From the NCBI RefSeq assembly GCF_024435355.1, contig NZ_JAMJWG010000005.1, forward strand, positions 62,001 through 126,000: a stretch of 64,000 bases of DNA, read 5' to 3'. The position numbers and the translations under genes were made by a program. Shown in pieces: positions 29,678 through 37,428 of the stretch. The stretch is from Streptomyces odontomachi. Its GTDB lineage: Bacteria; Actinomycetota; Actinomycetes; Streptomycetales; Streptomycetaceae. Below the pieces are notes generated by a model, which saw only the letters and a program-made list of their open reading frames with translations, did no database searches and was not told the DNA's origin. Positions within the stretch are counted from its first letter, which is position 1, and each line of letters starts with the position of its first letter.

Positions 29678-30435
29678 GCGCATCCGTCGACCACCGTGAC
29701 ACCGAGCGGGTCGCCCTGATCAGCGGCGGCTCGCGCGGCATCGGCCGCGCCGCGGCGCTGCGCCTCGCCCGCGACGGTCATGCGATCAGCTTCGGCTACC
29801 GCAGCGACGAGTCGGCCGCCGAGGGCCTGGAGAAGGAGCTGGCCGAGCTCGGCGTGCGCGCCCTGGCCCACCGCCTCGACATCGCGGACCCCGCGGCCGT
29901 ACGCGACTGGGTGGCCCGCACCGAGCGCGACCTGGGCCCGATCACCACGGCCGTGGCGTCCGCCGGGGTCACCCGCGACAAGCCGTTACTGATGATGTCC
30001 GACGAGGAGTGGCAGGAGGTCATCGACACCAACCTGGACGGGGTGGCCCACCTGTGCCGCGCCGTGCTCTTCCCGATGGTCAAGCGCAAGTCTGGATCGA
30101 TCGTCACCCTGTCCTCCGTCTCCGGCGTGCACGGCAACCCGGGGCAGGGCAACTACTCCGCGTCCAAAGGCGGAATCATCGCTCTGACCAGGGCACTCAG
30201 CAAGGAGGTCGGACGCTACGGCGTCCGCGTCAACGCGCTGGCCCCCGGCATGATCGACACGGACATGACCGGTTCGCTCACCGACACCCAGCGCAAGCAG
30301 GCCCTTTCGGCCATCCCACTCGGCAGGTTCGGCACCGCGGACGAGGTCGCCGAAGCCGTCGCCTTCCTGGCGTCCGAGAAGTCCGCGTACATCACCGGGT
30401 CCGTGCTGCACATCGACGGCGGCATCGTCCTGTGA
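29674..30435 (+). CDS. 3-oxoacyl-ACP reductase (FabG-like KR) with a TTA codon
   Basis: A 253-residue short-chain dehydrogenase. The NADPH motif 'SGGSRGIGRAA' is near residue 18, and the catalytic Ser148, Tyr161 and Lys165 lie in 'YSASK'. The C-terminal 'ITGSVLHIDGG' is standard for FabG. It reduces the 3-keto group formed by the adjacent KS pair. Its ATG overlaps the stop of the KS-beta gene. Codon 105 (29986-29988) is TTA, the rare leucine codon whose translation in Streptomyces depends on the bldA tRNA, so production of the acyl chain is probably held until development. No dehydratase or enoyl reductase follows. The chain would remain 3-hydroxylated unless such enzymes act from elsewhere. 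Confidence 0.93.
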   Translation: MSASVDHRDTERVALISGGSRGIGRAAALRLARDGHAISFGYRSDESAAEGLEKELAELGVRALAHRLDIADPAAVRDWVARTERDLGPITTAVASAGVTRDKPLLMMSDEEWQEVIDTNLDGVAHLCRAVLFPMVKRKSGSIVTLSSVSGVHGNPGQGNYSASKGGIIALTRALSKEVGRYGVRVNALAPGMIDTDMTGSLTDTQRKQALSAIPLGRFGTADEVAEAVAFLASEKSAYITGSVLHIDGGIVL

Positions 30436-30515
30436 CCCCGCGCACCGCATCGCCGGCGCCGATCGCAGCGAGCGCACCGACCTCGACCCGAGCCACAGTG
30501 CAAGGAGCACCCGTC

Positions 30516-31736
30516 ATGACCGTACTGACCGACCTGACCGCCCACGCGGGGCCCACCACCACACCGGCCGCGGCAGGCGCGCCGACGCCGAAGGCGGCGC
30601 CGGCACCGGCACCGGCCTCCTCCATCCACCCGATGGTCGACCGGTCCCGGCTGGCCGGCACCGACGCCCAGTCGAGCGCGGCCCACCGCGTCTACGAGCA
30701 TCTGGTCGCCCTGTGGGCGCCGGGCGTCATCGAGGCAGCCCAGGACCTGGGCGCGTTCGCCGCGCTGACCTCGGGGCCCGCCACCGCGGCAGAACTGGCC
30801 CGCACCCTGGACACCGACCCGCGTGCCACCCGCGTCCTGCTCGACGGCCTGCACGCGTACGACATCGTCGAGCGGGCCATGACCGAGGACGGCGAGATCC
30901 GCTACACGCTGCCGGTCGAACTGCACGACGTCTTCTCGCCCGGCGGCCTCTACAGCCTCGCCGGCAAGATCAACTACGACCGGAGCCTGGCCTGGAATGC
31001 CTGGCGCGACCTGGCCCACAACGTGCGCACCGGCGCACGGGACGCCGAGGGCGGGCACCAGCTCAACCAGATATCGGAGGAGGAGTACACCAGCCTGGTC
31101 CGCGGCATCAACTTCTGGGCCCCGCCGATCGTCTCCGCCCTCGCCGACGCGCTGCGCGAGCAGGGCTGGAGCACCGGCGACGGCGCGAAGGTCCTGGACG
31201 TCGGCTGCGGCACCGGCATCTACAGCCAGCTGCTGCTGCGCGAGTTCCCGCTCCTGACGGCGCGCGGCCTGGACGTCGCCCGCATCACGCCCATCGCCAT
31301 CCGGCAGGCGAAGGAACTCGGCGTCGCGGACCGCTTCGAGCCGACCGTCGTGGACTTCTTCCACGACTCCTGGGGCGGCGGTGACCTGGCGCTCTTCGTC
31401 AACATCTTCCATCTCCAGACCGCCGAGTCCGCCCGCGAGCTGATGCTGAAGGCCGCCAAGGAGATCAACGAGGACGGGGTCATCGCCATCGCCGACCACA
31501 TCGTCGTCGAGGACACGCACGGCGCGCCCGGCGTGTCGGACGGCGCCGACGCGGCCGGCACGGGTTCCGTGCAGAACCGCTTCTTCCGCCTCTTCGCCGC
31601 CTCGATGCTCGCGACCGGCGGCGGCGACGCGTACACCGTCGAGGAGTACGACGGCTGGCTCGCCGACGCGGGGTTGCGACGGATCGCGCTCATCGACACA
31701 CCGATGCACCGGTTGCTGCTGGCCAAGCGCGCCTGA
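30516..31736 (+). CDS. SAM-dependent methyltransferase (O-methyltransferase type)
   Basis: A 406-residue class I methyltransferase. An N-terminal helical dimerisation region (about residues 55-160, 'AHRVYEHLVALWAPGVIEAA') precedes the Rossmann domain with SAM motif I 'VLDVGCGTGIYS' near residue 229. This two-part build is that of O-methyltransferases of the plant COMT-like family found in actinobacterial pathways. The first 50 residues are Ala/Pro/Thr-rich and may be a linker. AAGGAG lies 8 bases before the ATG. It closes the operon before a strong terminator, so it probably methylates a hydroxyl on the acyl chain or peptide; N-methylation cannot be excluded. Confidence 0.88.
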   Translation: MTVLTDLTAHAGPTTTPAAAGAPTPKAAPAPAPASSIHPMVDRSRLAGTDAQSSAAHRVYEHLVALWAPGVIEAAQDLGAFAALTSGPATAAELARTLDTDPRATRVLLDGLHAYDIVERAMTEDGEIRYTLPVELHDVFSPGGLYSLAGKINYDRSLAWNAWRDLAHNVRTGARDAEGGHQLNQISEEEYTSLVRGINFWAPPIVSALADALREQGWSTGDGAKVLDVGCGTGIYSQLLLREFPLLTARGLDVARITPIAIRQAKELGVADRFEPTVVDFFHDSWGGGDLALFVNIFHLQTAESARELMLKAAKEINEDGVIAIADHIVVEDTHGAPGVSDGADAAGTGSVQNRFFRLFAASMLATGGGDAYTVEEYDGWLADAGLRRIALIDTPMHRLLLAKRA

Positions 31737-31775
31737 CAGGGGCTCGCACCCGCCCTCGAACCCCGTCCCCAGGGA

Positions 31776-31811
31776 CCCGCCCCCGGCGCCGTACTCCGTG
31801 CCGGGGGCGGG
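31776..31811 (+). terminator. Terminator at the end of the biosynthetic operon
   Basis: CCCGCCCCCGGC at 31776-31787 pairs perfectly with 31800-31811 around a 12-base loop, 40 bases after the methyltransferase stop. This very stable G/C stem marks the right edge of the NRPS operon. Confidence 0.75.
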
Positions 31812-31925
31812 GTGTTGTGTGGACGTACGGCCGAGGCGGCTCGCATGGGGGTTCGTCAGGATCCCGTCGATCGCCAGCGGGTGATCCCGCCATCGGCAGC
31901 AGCCACACGAGCGACCGGACAGCTC

Positions 31926-32306
31926 CTAGGAATAGACGTCGCCCCAACACGTCATGGCGGAATAGCCGTTTCCGGATGGGGTCCACAGGTAGATCCAAGC
32001 GCTGGCGTCGTACACCCCGCACCCGTTGTAGTGATCTCCGGTAATGTAATAACCCTGAAGGCACTGCCTCTCGTTGCCCTTTGTCACGGTCACCAGGACA
32101 TCGGCGTCATTTCTCGGTTGGGTCCGGATCTTCACGCCGTCGGCCAGCGATACCGCCCACCCCGTCGCGCAGCGGTACGAGAACGCGGCGGAACTGGCCG
32201 GACTGGCGGAGTCGTCGGCAGCGTCGGCGGTGCCCGGAATTGCGATACCGAGGGCTGCGGTAGCCATCAGCGCGGCAGCCAGGCCTGATCGCAGAGTTCT
32301 TCTCAC
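31926..32306 (-). CDS. Small secreted protein, probable bacterial SH3-like domain
   Basis: A 126-residue protein with a clear Sec signal peptide (MRRTLRSGLAAALMATAALG, cleavage probably after 'GTADA'). The mature part has 'GVKIRTQPRNDADVLVTVTKG', the characteristic start of a bacterial SH3 (SH3b) fold, and four Cys residues that could form two disulphides. The GTG start has GGGGGA 6 bases upstream. Such exported SH3b proteins are abundant in Streptomyces and may bind the cell wall; the function is unknown. It matches the length and layout of the secreted protein at 36486-36866, though the sequences are only distantly alike. Confidence 0.75.
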   Translation of the reverse strand: MRRTLRSGLAAALMATAALGIAIPGTADAADDSASPASSAAFSYRCATGWAVSLADGVKIRTQPRNDADVLVTVTKGNERQCLQGYYITGDHYNGCGVYDASAWIYLWTPSGNGYSAMTCWGDVYS

Positions 32307-32377
32307 AGGTTTCCCCCACCCGTTCTATCCCGTGCAGTGGACGTTGAGGCGCCGATGGTCGCCTGGACAAAGTCAAG

Positions 32378-32393
32378 ATCACTTCAAGGTGAT
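32378..32393. other. Short inverted repeat in a non-coding spacer
   Basis: ATCAC and GTGAT flank TTCAAG in a locally A/T-rich patch upstream of the secreted protein gene. The gap from 32307 to 32610 has no credible gene; this is its only visible structure and may be an operator for the secreted protein promoter. Confidence 0.3.
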
Positions 32394-32610
32394 GACCTGT
32401 TTCGCCATTCCTCGGCTTGAAGCGGACGAATGAGTGAAGGTGCGGCGATGGCGCACCATCACTCGCACGCATTGCACCCCGCAGCGGGGTTTTCCGCTGG
32501 CCGAATTGTAGCCGTGACGTGCTCGCACTGCTACTGCTCCGCCTGGCGCCGGATGCGGGAAACGGCTATGGCCTGTCCGCCCGATCACTCCCTGGCTCGT
32601 TGTCCTGGGT

Positions 32611-32712
32611 GTGCGGCGGGGTGACGTGACGGATGCGAAGTGGGGACTACTGCGGTCGTTCCTGCCGGTCGGCAATAACCCTGGTGGCCGGTGGAGGGAT
32701 CACCGGCCGGTG
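32611..32712 (+). pseudogene. Remnant of an IS5-family-like transposase (N-terminus only)
   Basis: From GTG at 32611 the frame reads 'MRRGDVTDAKWGLL' then 'LPVGNNPGGRWRDHRPV', which matches the usual N-terminal pattern of Streptomyces IS5-type transposases (R-R-G-D-L-T-D-x-x-W, L-L-P, G-R-W-R-D-H-R-x-V). Similarity stops after about 34 residues, where the frame turns into unrelated sequence. No terminal inverted repeats or catalytic DDE region are seen. It is a truncated scar of a former insertion. Confidence 0.6.
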
Positions 32713-32739
32713 GCCGCGCATGCCTGGCCGCGATCACCG

Positions 32740-33144
32740 TCACTGGGCCGTGCCGGCCAGCAGCCACCGACGTACCTGCACTTCAACCAGCACACGCGTG
32801 CTTCCGGGACCGGTGGGAGCGGAGACATCCCACCCGTATTTCCGCTCGAACGCGGCCACGACGTCACGGGGGAACCCCTCACGGACCAGCGAGGCGTCTC
32901 CTTCGGCGACAACCGGGAACCGCCCGTCCTCCAGAGCCAGGGACACGCGGGGCTCCGCACGGATGTTCCTGATCTTGACGGAGCCGTCGTCCGAACCGAT
33001 CCACCATCGGGAGCTCTGGTAGACGAACCAGACGGGTGTGACGTGGGCGGAACCATTTGGGCGCACGGTGCACAGCCAGACGTTCTTTTCTTCGGCCAGA
33101 CGCAGACGGATCGCCGGTCCTGGCTCGTTGGCGAGATCACTCAC
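32740..33144 (-). CDS. Pyridoxamine 5'-phosphate oxidase-family (F420/FMN split-barrel) protein
   Basis: A compact 134-residue split-barrel protein with the family signature 'LAEEKNVWLCTVRPNGSAH' followed by 'VTPVWFVY', and the closing 'TRVLVEVQVRRW' strand. Relatives bind FMN or F420 and reduce or oxidise small substrates. The GTG at 33142-33144 is chosen because homologues start just before the first conserved helix. The frame stays open to 33453, but the upstream part is basic and unlike the family. Its 3' end lies 28 bases from the transposase remnant, so insertion-related loss on that side is possible, although the C-terminus looks complete. Confidence 0.7.
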   Translation of the reverse strand: MSDLANEPGPAIRLRLAEEKNVWLCTVRPNGSAHVTPVWFVYQSSRWWIGSDDGSVKIRNIRAEPRVSLALEDGRFPVVAEGDASLVREGFPRDVVAAFERKYGWDVSAPTGPGSTRVLVEVQVRRWLLAGTAQ

Positions 33145-33298
33145 CCTGCCATCCGACCAGTCGGCGTGATGAAGCGCATCGGGCAGCGAGTCGGACCATT
33201 CGCCTAGGTCTCGCGACCCGACGGCGCACCGTCTGTCCGACCCCACGGTGACGACGTCAGCCTGACCCGGTGGGCGGGGTTGCCGAAGGACGGCGCCG

Positions 33299-33448
33299 CA
33301 CCTGCTCGACCCCGACATCATCGAATGGCGGGCCAGGGCCCTCGGCCCCCAGGCGGTCCGCCGGCGCGCGAACGAACTGCGCGCCGGAAGCGGCGCGTTG
33401 CCCCGGGAGCTGTCGTCCGCCGCCCTGTCCGACCGTGTGCCACGATGA
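33299..33448 (+). pseudogene. Possible C-terminal gene fragment of unknown origin
   Basis: A frame without a start codon reads 'HLLDPDIIEWRARALGPQ' and continues helically to TGA at 33446-33448, with good G/C third positions. It runs up to 4 bases before the start of the small membrane protein. I recognise no family. It may be the end of a gene whose front was lost in this decayed region, or a chance frame; it fills most of the 308-base gap after 33144. Confidence 0.25.
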
Positions 33449-33452
33449 GTCA

Positions 33453-33632
33453 ATGAGCGACGACTCGTCCCACGACACGTCCGATGACACGTCCTCCGAC
33501 GACTACGCCAGTGGGTCGGGCCACTCCGATGCCGCGCAGTGGCTGGTGGTCCTCAGGTACGCCTTCCGCTGGGAGACCTGGGCCGTCCTCGCCGTCCTGC
33601 TGGTCGTCGCGGTCGTCGCCACCGCCGTCTGA
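33453..33632 (+). CDS. Small single-pass membrane protein (59 residues)
   Basis: A short protein with a very acidic and Ser-rich first 28 residues (repeats of Asp-Ser/Thr-Asp), then an aromatic/basic turn 'LRYAFRWETW' and one transmembrane helix 'AVLAVLLVVAVVATAV' reaching the C-terminus. No enzyme or family is recognised. The ribosome site is weak. It is convergent with the kinase gene, 17 bases apart. Small membrane proteins of this form are frequent in actinobacteria. Confidence 0.5.
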   Translation: MSDDSSHDTSDDTSSDDYASGSGHSDAAQWLVVLRYAFRWETWAVLAVLLVVAVVATAV

Positions 33633-33649
33633 GGCCTGAGGCCGATGGC

Positions 33650-35212
33650 TCACGGCTCCGGCGCGTAGTCGGGGTCGTCGTACAACTCGCCGGCGAAGCG
33701 CCGTATCGCATCGCGCAGCCGCTCGGGGTGGACGGCCTCGGGCGTGTCCCAGTTGTGGGCGTAGACGCAGTAGCCACCGCCGTTGCGCCTGATCACGTGG
33801 TTCCTGTGGAGCCACTTCTCGGCGGGCTGGTTCTCGTCCCGGTACCAGACGGAGATGGTCGGGTCCCCGTTCCACGCCCGGTCGATCGCCACACGCTGGA
33901 GCGTGGCCCATCTGACCGTGAGCGTGGTCTCCTCGTTGCTGATCAGCCTCTTGCCCGCCTTGGACCTGAGCACCTTGTGGTTGATCCTGAGTGCCTCTGC
34001 GTCGACGGTGACGGTGTCCAGGGCGAGGCGCAGGCCCACGATCAGGCCGGTCAGGCCGCCCAGGGGCGCGCCGAAGAGGATGCCCAACCCCAGCCCCGCC
34101 AGCAGGTTGACCACGGGGTTCGCTCCCGGCACCGGCGGATCCTCACCCGCGAGCGCCGCCATGAAAGCGATCACACCCAAGAGGACGGCCAGGCCGACCC
34201 CGAAGGCCAGTCCGAACTGGACGACCGACCTGAGCGCCGCACGCGCCCGGTTGGTCACGAAGGTCACCGAGGCGTCGGAGGCGCCGGCCGTGGTGTAGGG
34301 GCGGGTCGGCGGCGCGGACGAGCGGTCGATGTGTTCGGTGGGCGCGGACGAGCCGTCGTCGTGCTCCTCCTGCTCCGTCTGCTCCGTGGAGCCGGACGGC
34401 GCACCGTTCGACGCCATGAGCGCCAGTGCCCCGTCGACCGTGAGACGCAGCGCCGGGTCCTTCTCCAGGAGCCCCGAGATGACGGGGGCCAGTGGCCCGG
34501 CCTGCCGCATGGGGCGTGGCGTCTCGGTCAGCGTGGCCGTGGGGTTGTCGGCGGGGAAGGGCGCGGCACCCTCCACGGCTTCGTAGAGCGTGACGCCCAG
34601 CGAGAAGAGGTCGGCCCGCCCGTCGCAGTCCATGCCGCGCCAGCGTTCGGGAGCCATGTAGCCGGGGGAGCCGATGACCGCGCTGGTGCGGGTCAGTTTG
34701 GGGTCGGCGCCGCCCAGGGCGATCCCGAAGTCCGTGAGGAGCGTGTCGCCGTTCTCGGCGAGCATGACGTTGGCCGGCTTCACGTCGCGGTGCACGATGC
34801 CCTCACGGTGCGCCGCGTCCAGGGCGCCCAGCAACACCTTGGCCACGCCGAGCACTCGGGCCTTGGGCATGGCCCCGTCGGCGTCCAGGTGCTCGGCGAG
34901 CGAGCGGCCCTTCACCCGTTGCATGACGATGGCGGGAGCGCCGTCCCAGGAGAAGACGTCGTACACCGTGACGATGCCGGGGTGGTCCCGCAGCCGGGCC
35001 GCGTTGCGTGCCTCTCTGGCGGCGCGGGCCAGGATGCTCTCCCGCTCCGCGTCCGACACCGAAGTGGCGATGGACACCCGTTTCACCGCGACGTCGACAC
35101 CCAGAACCGGGTCGTGCGCCTCCCAGACCTGGCCGAAGCCGCCGGCACCCAGCTGCCGGGTCAGTCGATAACGGTCGCCCACCACATCGCCCGCACGTGG
35201 AGTGCCGTCCAC
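33650..35212 (-). CDS. Serine/threonine protein kinase with C-terminal membrane region
   Basis: A 520-residue PknB-like kinase: glycine loop 'GAGGFGQVWEAHDP', 'VAVKRV' with the ATP-binding Lys, catalytic 'HREGIVHRDVKPANVML', 'LLTDFGIALGG' and 'GYMAPERW'. After an acidic linker rich in Thr/Glu/Ser come two long hydrophobic stretches (around residues 335-360 and 375-410) and a roughly 110-residue C-terminal domain of unknown type. The GTG at 35210-35212 is preferred, with AAGGGGG just upstream; the longer frame to 35368 starts in the promoter of the neighbouring regulator. Unlike classical PknB it has no PASTA repeats, so its signal is unknown. Confidence 0.88.
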   Translation of the reverse strand: MDGTPRAGDVVGDRYRLTRQLGAGGFGQVWEAHDPVLGVDVAVKRVSIATSVSDAERESILARAAREARNAARLRDHPGIVTVYDVFSWDGAPAIVMQRVKGRSLAEHLDADGAMPKARVLGVAKVLLGALDAAHREGIVHRDVKPANVMLAENGDTLLTDFGIALGGADPKLTRTSAVIGSPGYMAPERWRGMDCDGRADLFSLGVTLYEAVEGAAPFPADNPTATLTETPRPMRQAGPLAPVISGLLEKDPALRLTVDGALALMASNGAPSGSTEQTEQEEHDDGSSAPTEHIDRSSAPPTRPYTTAGASDASVTFVTNRARAALRSVVQFGLAFGVGLAVLLGVIAFMAALAGEDPPVPGANPVVNLLAGLGLGILFGAPLGGLTGLIVGLRLALDTVTVDAEALRINHKVLRSKAGKRLISNEETTLTVRWATLQRVAIDRAWNGDPTISVWYRDENQPAEKWLHRNHVIRRNGGGYCVYAHNWDTPEAVHPERLRDAIRRFAGELYDDPDYAPEP

Positions 35213-35337
35213 TTCTCCCCCTTCACGCCACCGTTCGCGTGACGCGCCCCGTGCCGCCCGTACCTGGGGCAACAGCTTAGGAACGTGACGCACGGCAGGG
35301 GTAGCCCCATCGCCACGTCGCCACGCCCCGACCGACG

Positions 35338-36300
35338 TCACGGTCGCCTCTTCCTCGCCACCTCGCACAGCGCGGCCACACCGGGGTGCGCGTGCGGACG
35401 GGGAAGCCAGGCGAGTGCCGCGGTGGCCGCGGGGACGCCGGTGAGTTCCGCGTAGGCCACGCCCGGGCGGGGATACAGTGCGCGGGCGGCAGCCGGCACG
35501 AAGGCGATTCCCTCACCCTGCGAGACGGCAAGGAGAAGGGGCTCGATGTCGGTGACGACGGGACCGTAGGGAACACGGCTCCCGTCCGGGCGCGGATTGA
35601 TCTGCCAGTAGTCCCACCAGGCGCGCATGCCGTCTCCGGCCACGTCGACGAACACGCGGCCGGCCAGGTCGCCCAGGGTCACAGGCTGTCGGGCGAGCAG
35701 CGGATCGTGGGCGGGCATGCAGACCACCCGGGGTTCCAGCGCCAGGGGCAGGGTGCGCACGCAGGAGGGCAACGGGAGGCGCAGGAACGCCGCGTCCAAC
35801 TTTCCGTGGAGGAGGGCATCAACCTGACCGCAGAAGTCGACACTGTGCACCTCCACGACGCTTTCCGGGTGCAGACGGCGGTACTCGGCGAGAATGTGCT
35901 GGGTGTAGGGCATGGCGGCCTCCGCCGCGACGAAGCCCACCCTCAGCGGCCGGCCCAGCAGTTGGGAACGTCGCGCGTGAGCCGAACCCGCCGAGGCCGT
36001 GCGGGAGGCGACCTCAGGCGTGGAGTCCCGGTGCGCCTGGGCACCCGTGGCGTGCTCCCAGGCCAGCAGCAGTGGCTTCACCTGCTCGGGGTCGGTCAGC
36101 AGGGCAAGCGCCCGCACGGCCTCCCGGGGTGGCAGCCTCTTGCCGTTGAGGTAACGCTCCCAGGTGGATCTGCTGTATGCGGTCCTGGACGCCAGCGCGG
36201 CCAGCGTCAGCTCGCCGATGTCCTTCATGGCCCTGAGCCGTCCGATGAGATCGACGACTTCCGGTGGCAGATCCCCCGGTAACGAACTCCACCTCGTCAT
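35338..36300 (-). CDS. HTH regulator fused to a LysR-type effector-binding domain
   Basis: A 320-residue protein whose first 90 residues look like an XRE/Cro-type helix-turn-helix region ('LTLAALASRTAYSRSTWERY', 'LPPREAVRALALLT') of the kind usual in Streptomyces. From about residue 117 it becomes a LysR substrate-binding domain: 'LRVGFVAAEAAMPYTQHILA', 'VDALLHGKLDAAFLRLPL', 'VSQGEGIAFVPA'. No LysR winged helix is present. The expected role is ligand-responsive regulation. The C-terminus is complete. The gene is divergent from the secreted protein gene at 36486 and may control it. Confidence 0.8.
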   Translation of the reverse strand: MTRWSSLPGDLPPEVVDLIGRLRAMKDIGELTLAALASRTAYSRSTWERYLNGKRLPPREAVRALALLTDPEQVKPLLLAWEHATGAQAHRDSTPEVASRTASAGSAHARRSQLLGRPLRVGFVAAEAAMPYTQHILAEYRRLHPESVVEVHSVDFCGQVDALLHGKLDAAFLRLPLPSCVRTLPLALEPRVVCMPAHDPLLARQPVTLGDLAGRVFVDVAGDGMRAWWDYWQINPRPDGSRVPYGPVVTDIEPLLLAVSQGEGIAFVPAAARALYPRPGVAYAELTGVPAATAALAWLPRPHAHPGVAALCEVARKRRP

Positions 36301-36485
36301 GGCTCCGATTTTCCCCGCCCGCAGGTGTGTGGGAGGGGCATAAGCAATGGTGCGTCCCCGAAATTCTCAACTCTGGCGCAATGTATTCCCCCGCCGCCTT
36401 CCGTGGCGCAATGCTGAGTCGTCACCGAAAGAATCTGATGCATCTGGTGAAAGATGATGCGTCTGAGACATGGAAGGCACGGTTC

Positions 36486-36866
36486 ATGCGGAAGATTTCG
36501 ATTACGCTGAGCGCGCTGGGAACCGCCGTCGTGCTCGGCGTGGCCGGCACCACGGCTCAGGCTGATGCGGCACCGCAGACGAAGCCCGCAGGGGCGACGG
36601 AGAAGATCCAGAACACCCAGGTCCACGCGTGGACCGGCGCCAACGTCCACTCGGAGCCGAACTCCTACAGCGAGGTCATCAGCTCCGTGGCCAATGGGTA
36701 CACCTACGACGCGATCTGCTGGACCTACGGTGAGCTCATCACCTTCCACGGCGTCACCAGCAACAAGTGGGTCCTGCTCGACCGCACCTGGCCCAGCAGC
36801 AACGGCTACGTCACCGCGATCGCCCTCAGCGGCGACAGCACCGGGGGCGTGCCCAACGCGTGTTGA
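36486..36866 (+). CDS. Small secreted protein, SH3-like
   Basis: A 126-residue exported protein with signal peptide 'MRKISITLSALGTAVVLGVA' and probable cleavage after 'AQADA'. The mature part contains 'VHAWTGANVHSEPNSYSEVI', resembling an SH3b start, and two Cys. The ATG has GGAAGG 8 bases upstream. Its length and build resemble the protein at 31926-32306, suggesting two members of one exported family flanking this region. No catalytic residues are apparent. Confidence 0.7.
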   Translation: MRKISITLSALGTAVVLGVAGTTAQADAAPQTKPAGATEKIQNTQVHAWTGANVHSEPNSYSEVISSVANGYTYDAICWTYGELITFHGVTSNKWVLLDRTWPSSNGYVTAIALSGDSTGGVPNAC

Positions 36867-37428
36867 GCCGCCCGCTCCACCCGCCGAGGTGCCGAGGGAG
36901 GGACGGTGCTCTCGGCCGGATGGGCGATCAGGGCGATCAGCCACAAGGGCCGGCCCCGAACCGGGGGCGCGAAGGCGAACAAATGCGCCGTACGCCGCGC
37001 CCACGCCCGGCAATTGCGCCCCCGATATCGTGATATCGCGATTTCGAAGGTTGAACGCTGAAAAGGGACGCTCAGGGATCGGCTGAATTCCTTCTGCGAG
37101 CCGGAGTGCGCAGCACGTCGACGTCGGATATACGCGTGCACGTTCCATTTCAAGGGAGTCCCACAGCGAGGCCTGTCACCTGAATGGGTGATGGGCCTCG
37201 CGTATGTGCTCGAACAACACCGGGTTCGCGCGCCCGTCGTTCTCCCCCCTCGCCGCGCACAGCGACCACGCGGGCGTCGTCGGCGACGGCGCCGGACTCG
37301 GCGTCCGCGCCCCGGCTCCCGCCGCCCCGGCACCCCCGCTACTTGACGGCTTCAACGAAACCGGCATACCCCACCCCGACCCGAGGAACATTCGGCGCAG
37401 AGTGTTCTCCCGGCAAAGGAGCCGCGCC
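36867..37428. other. 562-base spacer with palindrome and hairpin, no gene seen
   Basis: No frame here has both a ribosome site and protein-like content. A 16-base inverted repeat CGATATCgtGATATCG lies at 37023-37038 in an A/T-rich patch, a good operator candidate. A 13-bp stem with two G-U pairs lies at 37168-37199 (GAGGCCUGUCACC with its partner), a strong RNA hairpin. The right part leads into the acyl-CoA ligase gene, whose ribosome site AAAGGAG is at 37415-37421. Confidence 0.5.
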
